Assembly: GCA_000934455.1 (NCBI GenBank)
Contig: KN884875.1
Coordinates: forward strand, 56,077-77,754
Source: Apostichopus parvimensis
Taxonomy: Eukaryota; Echinodermata; Holothuroidea; Aspidochirotida; Stichopodidae
Reading direction: 5' to 3'
DNA: 21,678 bases
The notes under the pieces are model-generated. The model made no database searches. It was given only the letters and a program-made list of their open reading frames with translations, and was not told the origin of the DNA. Position numbers and translations under genes: made by a program. Of this stretch, positions 9,748 through 18,860 are shown one piece after another (positions within the stretch are counted from its first letter, which is position 1; the number at the start of each line of letters is the position of its first letter).

Positions 9748-10021
9748 AGGGTGTGAAGACTTGCGCAAAAAGAAACGTCTAATGCCGGTAATCTGACCTA
9801 CAGTAGTTTCGAATGAGGTGTAACAGATCCCAGAAAATACGCATGTATAGCTTGCTACCTTTGGTAATTTGACACTAGTGTACAGTCAGTACATAGAGCT
9901 GCGGTCAATACCCACAGCACAGTATACAAACGATACAGCGATGGACATCTCAGGTCCAGCTAAAGATAACAAGGTATCACGTTTCATAACTGTCTGCATT
10001 TTGTAGCGACAAGCAGAAAAC
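9748..10021 (+). mobile_element. TTAA-flanked MITE, copy 2 (cut by gap)
   Basis: It starts right after TTAA (9744-9747) with AGGGTGTGAAGACTTG and follows copy 1 (5748-6115) in the same orientation up to GACAAGCAGAAAAC, where the N gap begins. By comparison with copy 1, about 73 bp of its 3' end should lie in the gap. It lacks about 20 bp that copy 1 has after TGTAACAGA. Confidence 0.75.
9799..9805. repeat. TACAGTA footprint-like 5-bp gain (in MITE copy 2)
   Basis: Copy 2 reads ATCTGACC-TACAGTA-GTTTCG where copy 1 reads ATCTGACG-TA-GTTTCG (TA at 5799-5800). Apart from one neighbouring substitution the only change is +5 bp at a TA, this time in the other copy. Confidence 0.7.
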
Positions 10022-10941
10022 NNNNNNNNNNNNNNNNNNNNNNNNNNNNNNNNNNNNNNNNNNNNNNNNNNNNNNNNNNNNNNNNNNNNNNNNNNNNNNN
10101 NNNNNNNNNNNNNNNNNNNNNNNNNNNNNNNNNNNNNNNNNNNNNNNNNNNNNNNNNNNNNNNNNNNNNNNNNNNNNNNNNNNNNNNNNNNNNNNNNNNN
10201 NNNNNNNNNNNNNNNNNNNNNNNNNNNNNNNNNNNNNNNNNNNNNNNNNNNNNNNNNNNNNNNNNNNNNNNNNNNNNNNNNNNNNNNNNNNNNNNNNNNN
10301 NNNNNNNNNNNNNNNNNNNNNNNNNNNNNNNNNNNNNNNNNNNNNNNNNNNNNNNNNNNNNNNNNNNNNNNNNNNNNNNNNNNNNNNNNNNNNNNNNNNN
10401 NNNNNNNNNNNNNNNNNNNNNNNNNNNNNNNNNNNNNNNNNNNNNNNNNNNNNNNNNNNNNNNNNNNNNNNNNNNNNNNNNNNNNNNNNNNNNNNNNNNN
10501 NNNNNNNNNNNNNNNNNNNNNNNNNNNNNNNNNNNNNNNNNNNNNNNNNNNNNNNNNNNNNNNNNNNNNNNNNNNNNNNNNNNNNNNNNNNNNNNNNNNN
10601 NNNNNNNNNNNNNNNNNNNNNNNNNNNNNNNNNNNNNNNNNNNNNNNNNNNNNNNNNNNNNNNNNNNNNNNNNNNNNNNNNNNNNNNNNNNNNNNNNNNN
10701 NNNNNNNNNNNNNNNNNNNNNNNNNNNNNNNNNNNNNNNNNNNNNNNNNNNNNNNNNNNNNNNNNNNNNNNNNNNNNNNNNNNNNNNNNNNNNNNNNNNN
10801 NNNNNNNNNNNNNNNNNNNNNNNNNNNNNNNNNNNNNNNNNNNNNNNNNNNNNNNNNNNNNNNNNNNNNNNNNNNNNNNNNNNNNNNNNNNNNNNNNNNN
10901 NNNNNNNNNNNNNNNNNNNNNNNNNNNNNNNNNNNNNNNNN
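10022..10941. other. Assembly gap (920 N)
   Basis: All bases are N. Open frames drawn across it are meaningless. Confidence 0.99.
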
Positions 10942-13189
10942 GTGTCATCACCAACAAAATGTGACAAATGTCAATAGGTAGATGAGAGCGCAATAAATAA
11001 GTCAATAATCGCGATAAAGTAAAAAGTGGTAAAAAGCTGAAAAGGGCACCAGCAGTCCGTCAGGGGGGGCATCCCCTTGCTGCTGAAGTGTGGACTTCAG
11101 CAGTGCAATATACTGCTAACTTTCATCATGAATATAGCAAAGCAATATTTAACAAAAAGTAAAGAACTTATGAAAGAGGGTGTGTCCCTATGGGGTATGT
11201 GACATCACAACCTGTCAAAAAAGGTCACCTTTTGTTCTAAGCTTGCTCTGGAGGAAAATGTTCATAAAATGTTGTTTGTAGGGGTTGTTTTTCTTCTCAA
11301 GCATCTAGCACATTCTTTTGAAAGTACATATATGTATCGCTGCACTTTATAGTCACAGAAATGTACTGTATTCTGTACTTTTAGCTCTGTAAACATTTGA
11401 GGTTAATTTCGAAAAAATAATAAGATACATGTTGCAGGTGACCTCAGTCACTTTACTTCTTTAATATACTTTCTCCAAGTTTACAGTTACAGTATATGCC
11501 CTAGATGGGTCCCCTGGCTTCAACCCTCCTCTCCATCTGTACCCATAATCAATGCCCCCCCCCTGCAATGTAAGTATATAAAAAGATACAGTCTAGCAAA
11601 ACAGGGATCACTATTTTACAGATCTGGGACAATGTCTAAGATCAGATAATAAATGTCTCATTAAGGTGATACAGTATAAATTACATTATACAGTATGCCC
11701 TGAACTTTGGAACAAACAGTACATTCCACTGATATTAAAACAGCTCCTTATGTCCTGAAACCCTTTTAAAGGAAACTTAAAATCTGTTCTAAAGAGCAAT
11801 TCATGAGTCCTCTAAGCATCACAGAGCATTACTTGACTTTGATTATATATTAGGCACTCTATTTATTGGTTTTGATTGATATTGAGAGGGGGTGGGAGAG
11901 CGGGGAGGGGGGGTTGACCTTGGACATCATCATAAAGTAAGTACTGTTTGTGGCAGTATCCTATACAACCTGTTTTAACATACATCTACATGTATGTACA
12001 GGTCCCTATTAGTATAAGTATGGTATCAGTACACACAGTATATGTGTCTGGGTCGATATGAATGCTGTGAAGGCGTGTGTGTAGTCAGTGGAAATATAAA
12101 TTTGTTGTGAAAAGCACAGATTGTATCCTTTGTGAGGTGTGACTGGTCGATCTGGTATGACTCATCCATGTGGTTTGACATACATACATGGTAATGCAAC
12201 AAAGGTGTTAAGAACAGTATGGTATTTATGTAACTAGTGCACAGGCCGTCTGTGCTTGATGAAAAAATGTAGTTAAATACAACTACAGAACCTTACATGT
12301 CTATCACACATGGCTTAGTGCACCGTCTAAGTTAATAGTTTCCTAAAACTCATACATGGTGGTATATTCTGATTTTCCTCAATCAATCAAAAACAAGAAG
12401 GATGGAAGGAAGGAAGGTTTGGTGGACCATACAGTATAATTGCCTGTCATCGGGGCCAATTTTTTAATGGTTGTCCGAGACGTCCGACCAAATTTCTTAT
12501 TCAATGGACAACCAAAAATCAGCTGCACATGGAGGTTGTCTAGCGGACAACTAGTCGTTGACGTCAAATTGAAATTGCTTTGAAATCAATATCCCCAAGT
12601 AGTTATAAATGATGAGGTTGACATTACCTCCAAAGCTGGTGTTCTATTCACCCCCCCCCCTCTCCCCTCCATACATCTCTCTTACAGTTTTAGATCGTAC
12701 AGTGACATACCCTACTGGTCATAGCTATTTTCCTACTGTATATCTTCCCAAACAAACCCCAAAAACCTTAACAATTTACCCAAGTGGCCTGCCTATACTT
12801 CACCTGCATGGCCAACTTCCTGTGCATATACAATATGTGTAAGGGATGGATGGATGAATGATAAGAAGCACCTTCTGTGAGGATACCCTAAATGGTGTAC
12901 AGTAGGTGCTAATAGGTGCTTTGAAGGTGTATAATCGTGGCATTCTGTGTTGAGGTCAATTAGTGGAGGATACTGTATGACTGGTATTATGAAGGTCTAA
13001 AGTAATGGTGGTCTAGTGAGGGTAACAGTGATTCAAGAATCTAATAAAATGACATGGCAGCAGCTGTTTTCTTAATTTATAGCTTGTACAGTACACTCTG
13101 ATTGGCAGTGTTTTAAATTGATAGAAGAGATATATATATATGAAGTTAAAGTCTTGTGTCAAATCAAGGCCTTCTTAAACAACTAAATA
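10942..13189. other. Unassigned intron-like sequence
   Basis: No exon or RNA gene recognised in about 2.2 kb. It contains a short hairpin (11077-11108), G-rich tracts (11064-11070, 11885-11913), C-runs near 11554 and 12651, and a GGACAAC-rich patch at 12467-12552 that may be repeat debris. Confidence 0.5.
11077..11108. repeat. Hairpin, TGCTGAAGT / ACTTCAGCA
   Basis: The arm CTTGCTGCTGAAGT is mirrored by ACTTCAGCAGTGCAA around a GTGG loop. The stem of about 13 bp is too short for a typical miRNA precursor. Confidence 0.5.
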
Positions 13190-13330
13190 ACAACATTTAA
13201 CCCCTGCAATAGAGATGATGTGCCTTGTCCTAGGACACAACGTTATTAACTTGCCCAGGATTTGAACGGTCTGCAATTTTTAGATGGCAAGTCCATTGTC
13301 TTAGCCAATTGACTATGATGCCCTTGCGTA
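13190..13330 (-). mobile_element. tRNA-Ser-like SINE, minus strand
   Basis: Read on the minus strand, 13325 to about 13251 gives an A-box-like TAGTCAATTGGCTAAG, then AATGGACTTGCCATC, then a B-box-like CGTTCAAATCC. The order and ATGGACTTG anticodon arm with a long variable region resemble tRNA-Ser, though the acceptor arms no longer pair. A body follows with GTTGTGTCCTAGGACAAGGC, a kind of motif I associate with conserved SINE cores in several invertebrates. This is unrelated to the family at 520 and 2445. Confidence 0.6.
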
Positions 13331-14154
13331 CCGTAGATTAGTGGGTTTTTTGTCAGTTTTCTGTACCTGTTCTGTAAAATTGGGTCAGCTTTCCCTGGAG
13401 GAAAAATTTGTTGCAAGGAATCAGTCCTATATATAATTTATGCATGCTAACTAACTAAGATACAGTACTTCTTCTGTAAGTATATATTATTCAGCTGCTA
13501 ACTACAAATGATGATGCTATAGTGCCCATAAGTATGTGCAGTAATGCTTCAGTCATTTGCTTGAGGATTTAATTCTTCCAAAGTTGAAAAGTCTTGGAAA
13601 TTCATACTCTGATAATTCAGCCAAACTGTGTATATACATAGGAATTTAACTACCCCAGTAATTACACAGAGAATGACATAATTTATTAGCCTCGAGTCAA
13701 AGTAAATCGGTAGTGTAACTCATGTTCCCAAGATGTGAACTTCACATCTAGAGTAGCACCAAAAAGAAGTGACAAAATCACGGATTAATTATGATGCAGA
13801 TTCCACTACCCCCCTTCCACCTTTATGGGAATTTACTTGGCAGCAGGTTTTGTGCATCCTGCAAATGTGCATGAACAGTGCTTCTGTATATCTAAAGTTT
13901 ATTCTCTGATGTTTGCTCAGGCAAGTTTGTATTCCTGAGGATATTGGAATCGTGTTCTTACGAAATTTGACTTCACTAAAGTACTTCAGTACTGTTTAAT
14001 TACTTCTAGAGGAATACGTGACTCCTTGTGTCACAACTTCAGTGTGATTTCCAGGATGTCTTTTTTCTCCGCAAACCCTGGCACAGGTCAAACGTTGGTC
14101 AGTTCAGTAATAATTTGTTCTTTATTCTTCTCTTATCTCTCTTAAATCTCACAG
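13331..14154. other. Intron sequence before the coding exon
   Basis: No repeat family recognised apart from a perfect 19-bp palindrome at 13731-13749 (AGATGTGAA-C-TTCACATCT). The last 40 bases form a pyrimidine-rich tract ending in a 3' splice site. Confidence 0.5.
14110..14154 (+). promoter_or_regulatory. Strong 3' splice site
   Basis: A long pyrimidine tract (TTCTTTATTCTTCTCTTATC and onward) ends in ATCTCACAG at 14146-14154, a near-ideal acceptor. It would open the exon at 14155. A weaker alternative, CTCTTTGTCTTTAG ending at 14247, would remove the longer upstream ORF. Confidence 0.55.
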
Positions 14155-14181
14155 ACACTTAAACCTAAAACAACCGACAAC

Positions 14182-14229
14182 ATGGAGGTCAAAGCTCTTT
14201 CTGCCGCAGTCAGGAAAAAAAGCGGTTGA
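14182..14229 (+). promoter_or_regulatory. Upstream ORF 1 (15 codons)
   Basis: ATG in a strong context (A at -3, G at +4) opens a short frame, MEVKALSAAVRKKSG, that stops at TGA 14227-14229, 39 bases before the main start. Such a uORF would be expected to reduce translation of the main frame. Whether it is used depends on the splice acceptor chosen. Confidence 0.45.
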
Positions 14230-14254
14230 TAAACTCTTTGTCTTTAGGGGGGCT

Positions 14255-14263
14255 ATGAGATAG
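14255..14263 (+). promoter_or_regulatory. Upstream ORF 2 (Met-Arg-stop)
   Basis: ATG AGA TAG lies six bases upstream of the main ATG. The start has G at -3. Tiny uORFs this close to a start can hold or recycle ribosomes. It would remain even if the acceptor at 14247 were used. Confidence 0.4.
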
Positions 14264-14268
14264 CGAGG

Positions 14269-14536
14269 ATGAGAAACAGATTTTTTAGAGGGGGCTGGAG
14301 AAGGTGCTTTAGTTACTCGGGAAGGAAATCTTGGCTCGTCTTCCTACTTTTCATCGTGCTCTGGTTTTACACAATGACGTCTTTCATCCTACTGAATCGG
14401 GACGAGGACCGGACGGACAGCCAGCTACTGAAGGGCAAGATACTCGACCTCAGCAAACGGTACGTCAAAGCCGTCGCTCAGGAGAAAGGCGGGCGAGGAA
14501 TTGGAAAGATCATCCCAGATGCGGAGGGCAGCTACG
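14269..14536 (+). CDS. N-terminal exon of an MGAT5 / CCDC126-family protein
   Basis: The exon encodes 89 residues plus one base. Residues 1-20 are basic (RNR, GWRR, GRK) and residues 22-42 are a hydrophobic segment (LVFLLFIVLWFYTMTSF), which makes a type II Golgi signal anchor. Residues 54-74 hold KGKILDLSKRYVKAVAQEKG. This matches the stem motif I recall after the anchor in vertebrate MGAT5 and CCDC126 (ILDLSKRY.KALAEEN), at the same distance from it. MGAT5 adds beta-1,6-GlcNAc to the alpha-1,6-mannose arm of N-glycans in the Golgi, while CCDC126 is a short relative of its N-terminus. The exon ends after a Tyr codon and a G, at donor GTAAGA (phase 1), where the family continues with A/D and DLK. 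The in-frame stop at 14227 fixes the start. I found no following exon in the window, so I cannot tell catalytic MGAT5 from CCDC126. The reading frame continuing past the donor becomes Gly-rich intron sequence. Confidence 0.7.
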
Positions 14537-14542
14537 GTAAGA
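14537..14542 (+). promoter_or_regulatory. 5' splice donor GTAAGA
   Basis: TACG followed by GTAAGA. The split codon (G plus two bases) fits the family's Y-A/D-DLK continuation. The next coding exon must be more than 7.1 kb away or missed. Confidence 0.65.
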
Positions 14543-14565
14543 TGGAGATCTGTTGCAAAACTGGC

Positions 14566-14600
14566 GGGTGGGGTGGGGTGGGGTGGGGGAGGAAGGGGGG
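14566..14600 (+). repeat. G-quadruplex-capable run next to the donor
   Basis: Repeated GGGGT units followed by GGGGGA and GGGGGG give more than four G-runs on the transcribed-sense strand, about 30 bases inside the intron. Confidence 0.65.
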
Positions 14601-15825
14601 CAAGGCAAGGTAACTACTGAAGAGGGTTCCTTGCTAATTGTTTCAAATTATATGTAGATAATGGTAGGTGTTGCACTTTAACCTAGAGGTACAGTACATG
14701 TCATTTTTGCCAGACTAGCTTATTTTGCATGTCTGCATATAAATTGTAGTCCAGGTCAGGAAAACATTTTGCGAATCAATTTTGTTCTAAGCTGTACAAA
14801 CACTGAAAACACAGTTACATACATGGTATTATCTACATAAATGTTTGGATTTGTAATTTGATTATAATACATATGCAAGTTGCATAGCATTTTGCCATGC
14901 AGTACTGGATAAATGATTCCTTGAAGGAGGTGGATAATTTACTCTGCCTATTTTGAACAAGATAAGGGGAAGCAACTAATTACTCTTTCACTCTACATCG
15001 AAAGGGGGTGGGCGGTAGGTGGGGAGCGGGAGGGGTGGGGGGTTTGGAGGATAAATGAATGCTAGTGAAAACCATGAAACTACTGTACTTAAACTTTCAG
15101 CATTCAAGTTTCCTCAGGATTGTCCTGTAATCAATACTCAAAAGAAGATTGCTAAAATTGATAACAGTATTTAAATATTCCGTTCTAGGAATTCTTTAAA
15201 AAATAAAATAGATAATAATCAACAGTGATTTGCGACTAGATATTTGTGATGGATAGTTTCTTATCCAGTCTAAGCAAAGTTCATCTTAAGTATTACTTGC
15301 AAGAAATGCATCGAAAATATTTAAGATTTTTGGCTGGTTACAATTGATTCAAATACTGAAATTTGTCTAGTCATACTACAGTAAGTATGCTGTCAACATG
15401 GGGTGGGGGGGGGGTGGGGTTAAGACAAAGAATTATTGATAGAAATGCACTATATAGTGTGAAAACTACTTCAAAGCCGAGGGATGTTCAACACATGTAT
15501 GCATACATAATTAATATTATATACTGTGCAATTGTATGCCTTGTAGCATTGCCGATTTTTGCCTTCCAAGCAAAATGGGATTGTTGTGCCAGACGAGCTG
15601 AAGTGACTTACAGATTTGGAGTGTTTGTTAGCAACGTGGATCAGCCGTCACGGTATAGATTTATGCCTGAATATAAAATTAAAGTAATGCAAAAGAGAAA
15701 GAGAAAAAAAAACCCACACAGAAAGAGAAAAAAAACCCCACACACAGACAGACCGACTAGAAAAGATCAATATACCTGTATATGCATGTTACCAGTACTA
15801 GCGTGCATGTGTACAGTAGAACCGA
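14601..15825. other. Intron sequence, nothing coding recognised
   Basis: It contains G-rich tracts at 15004-15042 and 15400-15419 and a degenerate A-rich/CACA direct repeat at 15694-15752 (AGAAAGAGAAAAAAAA followed by CCCACACA, twice). A 215-codon open frame (15363-16010) is mostly low-complexity and runs into the satellite, so it is not a gene. Confidence 0.5.
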
Positions 15826-16077
15826 AGTACTGTACAGTATGTACTGTACAGTACTGTACTGTACAGTACTGTACAGTACTGTACAGTACTGTTCAGTACT
15901 GTACAGTACTGTTCAGTACTGTACATACTGTACAGTACTGTACTGTACTGTACAGTACTGTACAGTACTGTACAGTACAGTACAGTACTGTACAGTATGT
16001 ACAGTACTGAACAGTACTGTACAGTACTGTACAGTACTGCACAGTACTGTACAGTACTGTACAGTACTGTACAGTAT
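15826..16077. repeat. Palindromic satellite of TACTG / TACAG pentamers
   Basis: About 50 pentamers, each TACTG or its inverse TACAG, mostly alternate, so the 10-mer ACTGTACAGT is its own reverse complement. The alternation breaks in several places (CTG-CTG, CTG-CTG-CTG, CAG-CAG-CAG) and TATG interrupts it three times. Single-base variants (TTCAG, AACAG, CACAG) occur singly. It is open in several frames on both strands (YCTVQYCTV repeats), which is an artefact. Either strand could fold into long hairpins. Confidence 0.9.
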
Positions 16078-18149
16078 GTTGACTGCTTTAAAAAGGCTCT
16101 GCATTCTTAATTAATAACAAACAAGAAAATTGCACACAAAACAATTGTGAAAAAGTTTCCTCCAAGACGTACTGTACGATTGACAGATTCTGATCTGAAA
16201 TCTTTGTCTTGGAATATATATATTAACAAACTGAGAAATTATCAAAAACCTAAGACAGTTTCCTTCGAACAAACATATTTAGAACTCAATTTTGTGTCAT
16301 ATTTTGCACATGTTTAGTGTTGCTTACTGTACAGTACACTACAGTAGGTGTGTCTTTCACACTAAAATTAAATATCAATTAATGATATACACACATCTGC
16401 CAGTCTGGAAAAATAGCCTTTTAAATACTATGGGCACTCTCCTTCCAAGTTCGTCGGAAAAAGCCCAGTTGATGGATCTTTGAAGAACCGTCCCTCCCCA
16501 CCCTCCATTGATCATGATTGGTTTGGGAATTGGGAACAGGGAGTATAAATTGATCGTTTCATTCAATTTTTGGTTATGATGCTGAAGGCTCAGTACAGTA
16601 ACCTTTGCAATCATGCTGATGTGTGTGTATGGGTGCGTGTGCGTGACGGCCAGAACGTAAATACGATATTTCAAGAAGCACAAGTTGAGTCTATGTCATG
16701 CTTGGTAGGTACATGCCCCATGATGTGTAGATGTGCCCTATATTGTTTGTGGTTCCCATCTCATGCATGTTAGTGAGTGGGCAGGCCTTAATGTAAAATT
16801 CTTATAATGGCAATATCTCTTCAACAGTATGTCCGACTTACTTCAAATTTAGTATACATATGTATGTTCATTTGCATAAACATTTCGTTTACTGGTTGAA
16901 ACATAAGTACAGCAGAGTAGAGTATGTATCGTTACCCGTGTGACATCAAGTCTTAGAAGTTCTGATGAAGATGAGTTGAGTTTACAGTTTTGTCCAGATG
17001 GCACTAAAATATTCTGCAACTTAATTGGAACTTGTTCTTTAACATCGCCAGCTGAGCCCGCTATATGTATGCGTCATTCGGTTTTAAGATATATTTGGAG
17101 ATCATGCGCCATGGAGGATTTAATCCAACACAGGAAAAGCAATGCAGCCAAAGTTGATTTGGAAAACATTTGCTCAATAATTCTTGAAATTATTGTGTAT
17201 TTCTAGGAGAAAGATTAAAGCATGCATGTGCAAATGGGTACAGTGTAATGGCAAGCGAAATGTCCAATAGCTATTCCAGGTTTTTCGGTCAAAATTCCAT
17301 ATAAGAGGGAGTTGTGATATCACAATAATTAGGTTAAACCATCTCAGTTTTTAGAGAAGGTTCTTAATAGGATATTACTGTATACACACGTACAGTATGC
17401 AGTGTTAAAGTAGTGCTGTCGCTGTAACTTGAAACTTGAAAATTCTGTGCTGGGCATATTACTGTACTCTGTTGTATTATAAGCAATTTCAGTTTAATAA
17501 TCTCGGAGTTTGTATGGGAGACAGCCACGTAGCTAATGAGACAGAGTCAAAATCAAATTGAAAGTGAACAGTCTATGGGAGAGTCACAATTAACATAAAT
17601 AGCAATTAAAACAATGTTATCTAGAGTACTGCCTTCCTATACACCAAAATTGATTAACCCTGTACTTACACCTCCTGTGCACTACCCTTTACCCTCTGAA
17701 TAACATTTGAACGACTTCTCACTAGTTTTTGCCACTTCTGGGCAATCATTACAGCACTTTATTTACACTAACAGAGATTTTTGCAACTTAGCTGCTTTTC
17801 TTCATCTTGGGTTCCTTTTCAGTTCTTTTTTTAAAAATATTTATAAATGTTTGATTATCCTGCTTTGCTTATTTCATAAATGCTGGCTTTACACATATAC
17901 CCATTGGCATGCTGTTTTATTATCTTGATTCAAAAAACAATTTTTAAAAGCTTCAAATGCTGCAACTGCTTCTCAACCAGCCATATATATTTGCTTCACT
18001 CATTATTAAACCTCTCTCCCTTACCCTTCCTACAGTACATTAAAGTACTGTGAATGAGCAGTTTACTTTGAATATATCATGCAAAGGTTGGGTACCCAAC
18101 ATGTCCATCCCCTGGAAAGATGAACAAATCTGTGAATAATAGAGAAAGG
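16078..18149. other. Intron sequence, nothing coding recognised
   Basis: AT-rich, about 2 kb, with no exon of the MGAT5/CCDC126 family or other gene recognised. It holds a footprint-like cluster at 16325-16346 (TACTGTACAGTA plus TACAGTA). An 88-codon open frame at 16940-17206 shows no domain I know. Confidence 0.5.
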
Positions 18150-18318
18150 TGAAAGGTGATAAGGCCCCATTGGAAATGGGCCACGTTCTGTCAGCCTAAT
18201 TAATTGTTTTAGCTCCTGTTACTCTTTTCAATTCCGTCCTATTTGTCTATTATGTCTTTGTAATATTTTTGTATTTTGAACAATCTGAGTGCGAATAAAA
18301 CAAACCAACAAAAAACAC
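18150..18318 (+). mobile_element. LINE-like 3' end
   Basis: A hairpin, GGCCCCATT-GGA-AATGGGCC (18163-18182, one bulge), is followed by pyrimidine-rich sequence, CTTTGTAATATTTTTGTATT and an A-rich tail with GAATAAAACAAACCAAC. This layout is like the 3' end of a CR1-type non-LTR retrotransposon. There is no coding part. Confidence 0.45.
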
Positions 18319-18514
18319 AGACAAACTGTACTTTAAAACTTTTTTGTAAAAGTGCTAAATATTGTTAAAACTGGCTTGACCTAATTTTTCCATGCATCAT
18401 TGTGACAGATTTGGAATTATCAAGTCACTTCAGGTCTGAATATATCCTCAACTGATGTAGGTTTTTAAGACCTTATTTGAATAATCTATATAGGGGAAGT
18501 ACCTTCATTCCTCT

Positions 18515-18860
18515 CTTACTGTACCTGTCTCCTATGTATAGAGAAGATATGCACTCCAATCTACCTAGCATACTGTACAGACTGGTAAAATTCTTGCACT
18601 GTGTCCCAAAACTACCATTCCGTATTTAAACCTTTTTGTACAAAGCGTTGTTGTTGGGTATTTTTTTCATCAAGGATTTTCATCCCGTTTCAATCCGCCT
18701 TGTATTAAGTACAATCTTTGTGCAAGGAAGAGGGGAAAATGACTTCATGAGGGTCAGTCGCAAAATGGGTTGTTGCAGTGTAAGAAATCTTTAGAGAATG
18801 ATGTTCAGTTTTGTAGGCCTGCTAGGTTGATCAGAGTGCGATTGATAGGAGACAGGTAAG
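18515..18860. mobile_element. Inverted-repeat element (candidate MITE)
   Basis: The 3' end ATAGGAGACAGGTAAG (18845-18860) is the reverse complement of CTTACCTGTCTCCTAT. The 5' end reads CTTA-CTGTA-CCTGTCTCCTAT (18515-18535), the same 16-mer with five bases inserted after TA. Further in, GCACTCCAATC and GCACTCTGATC (reverse complement) also match. The interior has no coding content. I could not define a target duplication. Confidence 0.6.
18517..18523. repeat. TACTGTA footprint-like 5-bp gain (in 5' inverted repeat)
   Basis: Removing CTGTA from this site makes the two terminal inverted repeats of the element at 18515-18860 identical over 16 bases. It is a fourth TA to TAC(A/T)GTA difference between otherwise matching sequences. 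Confidence 0.65.

Larger units (their letters stand above)
14155..14268 (+). other. 5' leader of the MGAT5/CCDC126-like exon
   Basis: This leader lies between the acceptor at 14154 and the start codon at 14269. It contains two upstream ORFs and an in-frame stop at 14227-14229, which makes 14269 the first usable start in this frame. Confidence 0.5.

Noticed and set aside
9977-11005. Open frames of over 300 codons across the gap
   Set aside because: They consist almost entirely of N.
11077-11108. miRNA precursor
   Set aside because: The stem is only about 13 bp, too short for a Drosha/Dicer substrate.
13731-13749. Perfect 19-bp palindrome as a protein-binding site
   Set aside because: One such palindrome is not surprising in 21 kb and nothing around it suggests a regulatory role.
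15363-16114. Long open frames through the pentamer satellite on both strands
   Set aside because: The YCTVQYCTV-type translations come from a stop-free repeat unit; both strands are open because the unit is palindromic.
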